Origin: Vibrio vulnificus NBRC 15645 = ATCC 27562
GTDB lineage: Bacteria; Pseudomonadota; Gammaproteobacteria; Enterobacterales; Vibrionaceae
Direction of reading: 5' to 3'
Assembly: GCF_002224265.1 (NCBI RefSeq)
Contig: NZ_CP012882.1
Span: 186,001-250,000 of the forward strand
Length of the DNA stretch: 64,000 bases
Shown: positions 62,455-64,000 of the stretch, piece by piece
Layout: each line of letters starts with the position of its first letter
Position numbering within the stretch: position 1 is the first letter of the stretch
Notes under the pieces: model-generated
The model's input: the letters and a program-made list of their open reading frames with translations, nothing else
The model's database searches: none
What the model was told of the DNA's origin: nothing
Position numbers and translations under genes: made by a program

Positions 62455-64000
62455 ATGAAACTAAAAAGAACCCTACTCTCTACCGCAGTGTTAACCGCCA
62501 TGCTTGGTCTTGCTGGTTGTGGCAGCGACTCTGATCCAGAAACTCCAGTTATCTCTACCCCTACTTTGGAATTCGTTGATACCTTGATCGGCACTAAAGG
62601 TCTTGGCAACGTCAACCCATCTCCAGTCATGCCAGAAGGTATGATTCAACCGTCACCAGATAACTTCGATCCAAACGGTTGGAATGGCAAAGGCTCACCT
62701 GTTGAATACGATCCAGTACACAGCCTGCTTTCTGGCTTCTCAATGACCCATATCTCTGGCGCAGGTAAAGGCGACCTAAACGACTTCGCCTTCTTGCCAT
62801 ACACAGGCTTCAATACCGATGCCGTAACCATGGATAAAAGCTCAGAAGTGGCAGAGGTTGGTTACTACTCGGTTGACCTTGTAGAAACCGGCGTAAAAGC
62901 TGAACTGTCGGCAACCGACCGCGTGGCGTTCCAACGTTACACTTTCAAACCGGGTGAAGATCGTAAAGTGCGTATCGACCTGCAACACGAACTGTTGGAG
63001 CAATACGGCAACCATTCTCGCAGCATCTACTACAAACGCGTTAACGACACTACAGTCGTAGGCGCGCGTACCTCAAACGAATGGGGTCAATGGCAAACCG
63101 TGTTCTTCGCAGCAGAATTCTCTGATCCAATCATCGAAGAAAACCTGTACACCAAGCTGGCTTCTGAAAGCAAACTGACTCCAACCGACGCTACCGAAGT
63201 CGGCTTGGAAGATTACCGTGGTTACGCAGAACACAAACCAATGCCGGGCGAACCAGAACCTGATCCAGAACGTTTGGCAAAACGCGCAAACGATGTCCTG
63301 ACGCATTTGAACTTTGGTAAGAGCGACGAGCCATTGGTGGTCAAAGTAGCAATTTCTGGCACTGGCGTTGACGGCGCACTGAAAAACCTAGAAGCAGACA
63401 CCAACGGTTGGGATTTCGACACCGTCGTACAACAAAACCGCGTGGCTTGGGAAAACATCCTTGGCGAGTTTGAACTGGAAGGTGGCAACAAAGCCGACAA
63501 GACCATGTTCTACACCTCGCTCTACCGTACGTTTGTTGCTCCATTCCTATACCAAGATGTGGATGGCAAATACCGTGGCATGGATGGCAAAGTGCACCAA
63601 GCAGAAGATGGCTTGGTGAACTACTCAGTGTACTCAATGTGGGATACTTTCCGCGCCGCACACCCACTGAAAACCATCATCGATAAAGACCGCGCGATTG
63701 AACACGCACGCGATCTATTGAACAAATACCAAACGGGCGGTGTGCTGCCAAAATGGGAACTGCACTCGGATTACACCGGTGAAATGGTCGGTCATCCTGC
63801 GGTCTCGGTTATTGCCGATATCATGGTCAAACACCCAGAAGCCTTTACCGCAGCCGAGTTTGATTTGGCGTTGAAAGCCGCTGACGAAACAGTCAACTTC
63901 AACCTTGATAAAACAGAGAGCTGGGTGCCTTACCAAGATGCTTGGAACGGTGACAAACGCTTCACGATCATGACGCGTCACAACGACTACCAAGAAGACG
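62455..64000 (+). CDS. GH92 alpha-mannosidase lipoprotein 3 (3' partial)
   Basis: The frame is open from ATG 62455 to the window end, 515 codons with no stop, so the C-terminus is outside. It starts MKLKRTLLSTAVLTAMLGLAGC, a signal peptide with lipobox LAGC, after TGGAA 8 bases upstream. GH92 blocks are visible: FVDTLIGTKGLGNVNPSPVMPEGMIQPSPDN, FSMTHISGAGKGDLNDFAF, YSVYSMWDTFRAAHPLKTI and WELHSDYTGEMVGHP. The canonical late motifs (GNEP..., GN.D.GQMSAW) would lie beyond the edge. Divergent from genes 1 and 2 (PEGM versus PAGM/PHGM; WELHSDYTGE in place of GNET), so its substrate may differ. Confidence 0.88.
   Translation, partial: MKLKRTLLSTAVLTAMLGLAGCGSDSDPETPVISTPTLEFVDTLIGTKGLGNVNPSPVMPEGMIQPSPDNFDPNGWNGKGSPVEYDPVHSLLSGFSMTHISGAGKGDLNDFAFLPYTGFNTDAVTMDKSSEVAEVGYYSVDLVETGVKAELSATDRVAFQRYTFKPGEDRKVRIDLQHELLEQYGNHSRSIYYKRVNDTTVVGARTSNEWGQWQTVFFAAEFSDPIIEENLYTKLASESKLTPTDATEVGLEDYRGYAEHKPMPGEPEPDPERLAKRANDVLTHLNFGKSDEPLVVKVAISGTGVDGALKNLEADTNGWDFDTVVQQNRVAWENILGEFELEGGNKADKTMFYTSLYRTFVAPFLYQDVDGKYRGMDGKVHQAEDGLVNYSVYSMWDTFRAAHPLKTIIDKDRAIEHARDLLNKYQTGGVLPKWELHSDYTGEMVGHPAVSVIADIMVKHPEAFTAAEFDLALKAADETVNFNLDKTESWVPYQDAWNGDKRFTIMTRHNDYQED

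Noticed and set aside
1..64000. CRISPR array, prophage, insertion sequence, tRNA or rRNA
   Set aside because: No regularly spaced repeats with unique spacers, no transposase or phage structural genes, and no RNA-gene patterns were seen.

Overview
The window reads as chromosomal DNA of a marine gammaproteobacterium, almost certainly a Vibrio and perhaps close to V. vulnificus. The grounds are overall protein similarity as I recognise it (RlmC, NfsA, XapA/XapR, MalI/MalX/MalY, GH92 lipoproteins), moderate GC, lipoproteins with LxGC lipoboxes, and a short ERIC-like repeat of the type found in Vibrio. The density of transporters, LysR regulators and polymer-degrading lipoproteins suggests an accessory-rich replicon such as chromosome 2. 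No rRNA, tRNA, phage, insertion sequence or CRISPR was seen.

Layout. 1-20 kb: the end of a MocR-type regulator, a 1528-aa PKD-repeat lipoprotein, an M3 peptidase, a large unrecognised exported protein, a calcium-repeat lipoprotein with a LuxR-type regulator upstream, a TauD-like dioxygenase, rlmC, nfsA, an MBL-fold protein with a broken metal motif, and a LysR regulator. 20-26 kb: a TetR regulator divergent from a three-gene envelope operon (two outer-membrane barrels and a DUF4056-like protein), then a dicarboxylate/amino acid symporter behind a CRP-like site. 26-31 kb: a compact operon of an argininosuccinate-synthase-like enzyme, a 2OG-Fe dioxygenase and an EamA exporter, bracketed by two LysR regulators. 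This is the best candidate for an undescribed small-molecule pathway.

31-41 kb: a Crp/Fnr-type regulator, a cold-shock/DUF1294 membrane protein, an overlapping PnuC transporter and nucleoside phosphorylase pair, a solute-binding protein, a SirB-like membrane protein with an exact FNR-type box upstream, an M9 collagenase lipoprotein, and the divergent xapR/xapA pair. 41-49 kb: malI divergent from malX-malY-manA with two MalI operators, followed by a GH2 beta-mannosidase. 49-54 kb: a 1399-aa formate-dehydrogenase fusion with a structured leader, and a HAD hydrolase. 55-64 kb: a fructose-family PTS (IIA, IIC-IIB) followed by three tandem GH92 alpha-mannosidase lipoproteins, the last cut by the window edge.

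How the parts fit. The two sugar loci share a theme: surface GH92 enzymes release mannose or mannosides, PTS proteins import and phosphorylate them, beta-mannosidase handles beta-linked pieces, and ManA sends mannose-6-phosphate to fructose-6-phosphate. That joint reading is inference from gene content. The extracellular protease, collagenase and glycosidase content suits growth on host or detrital glycoprotein.
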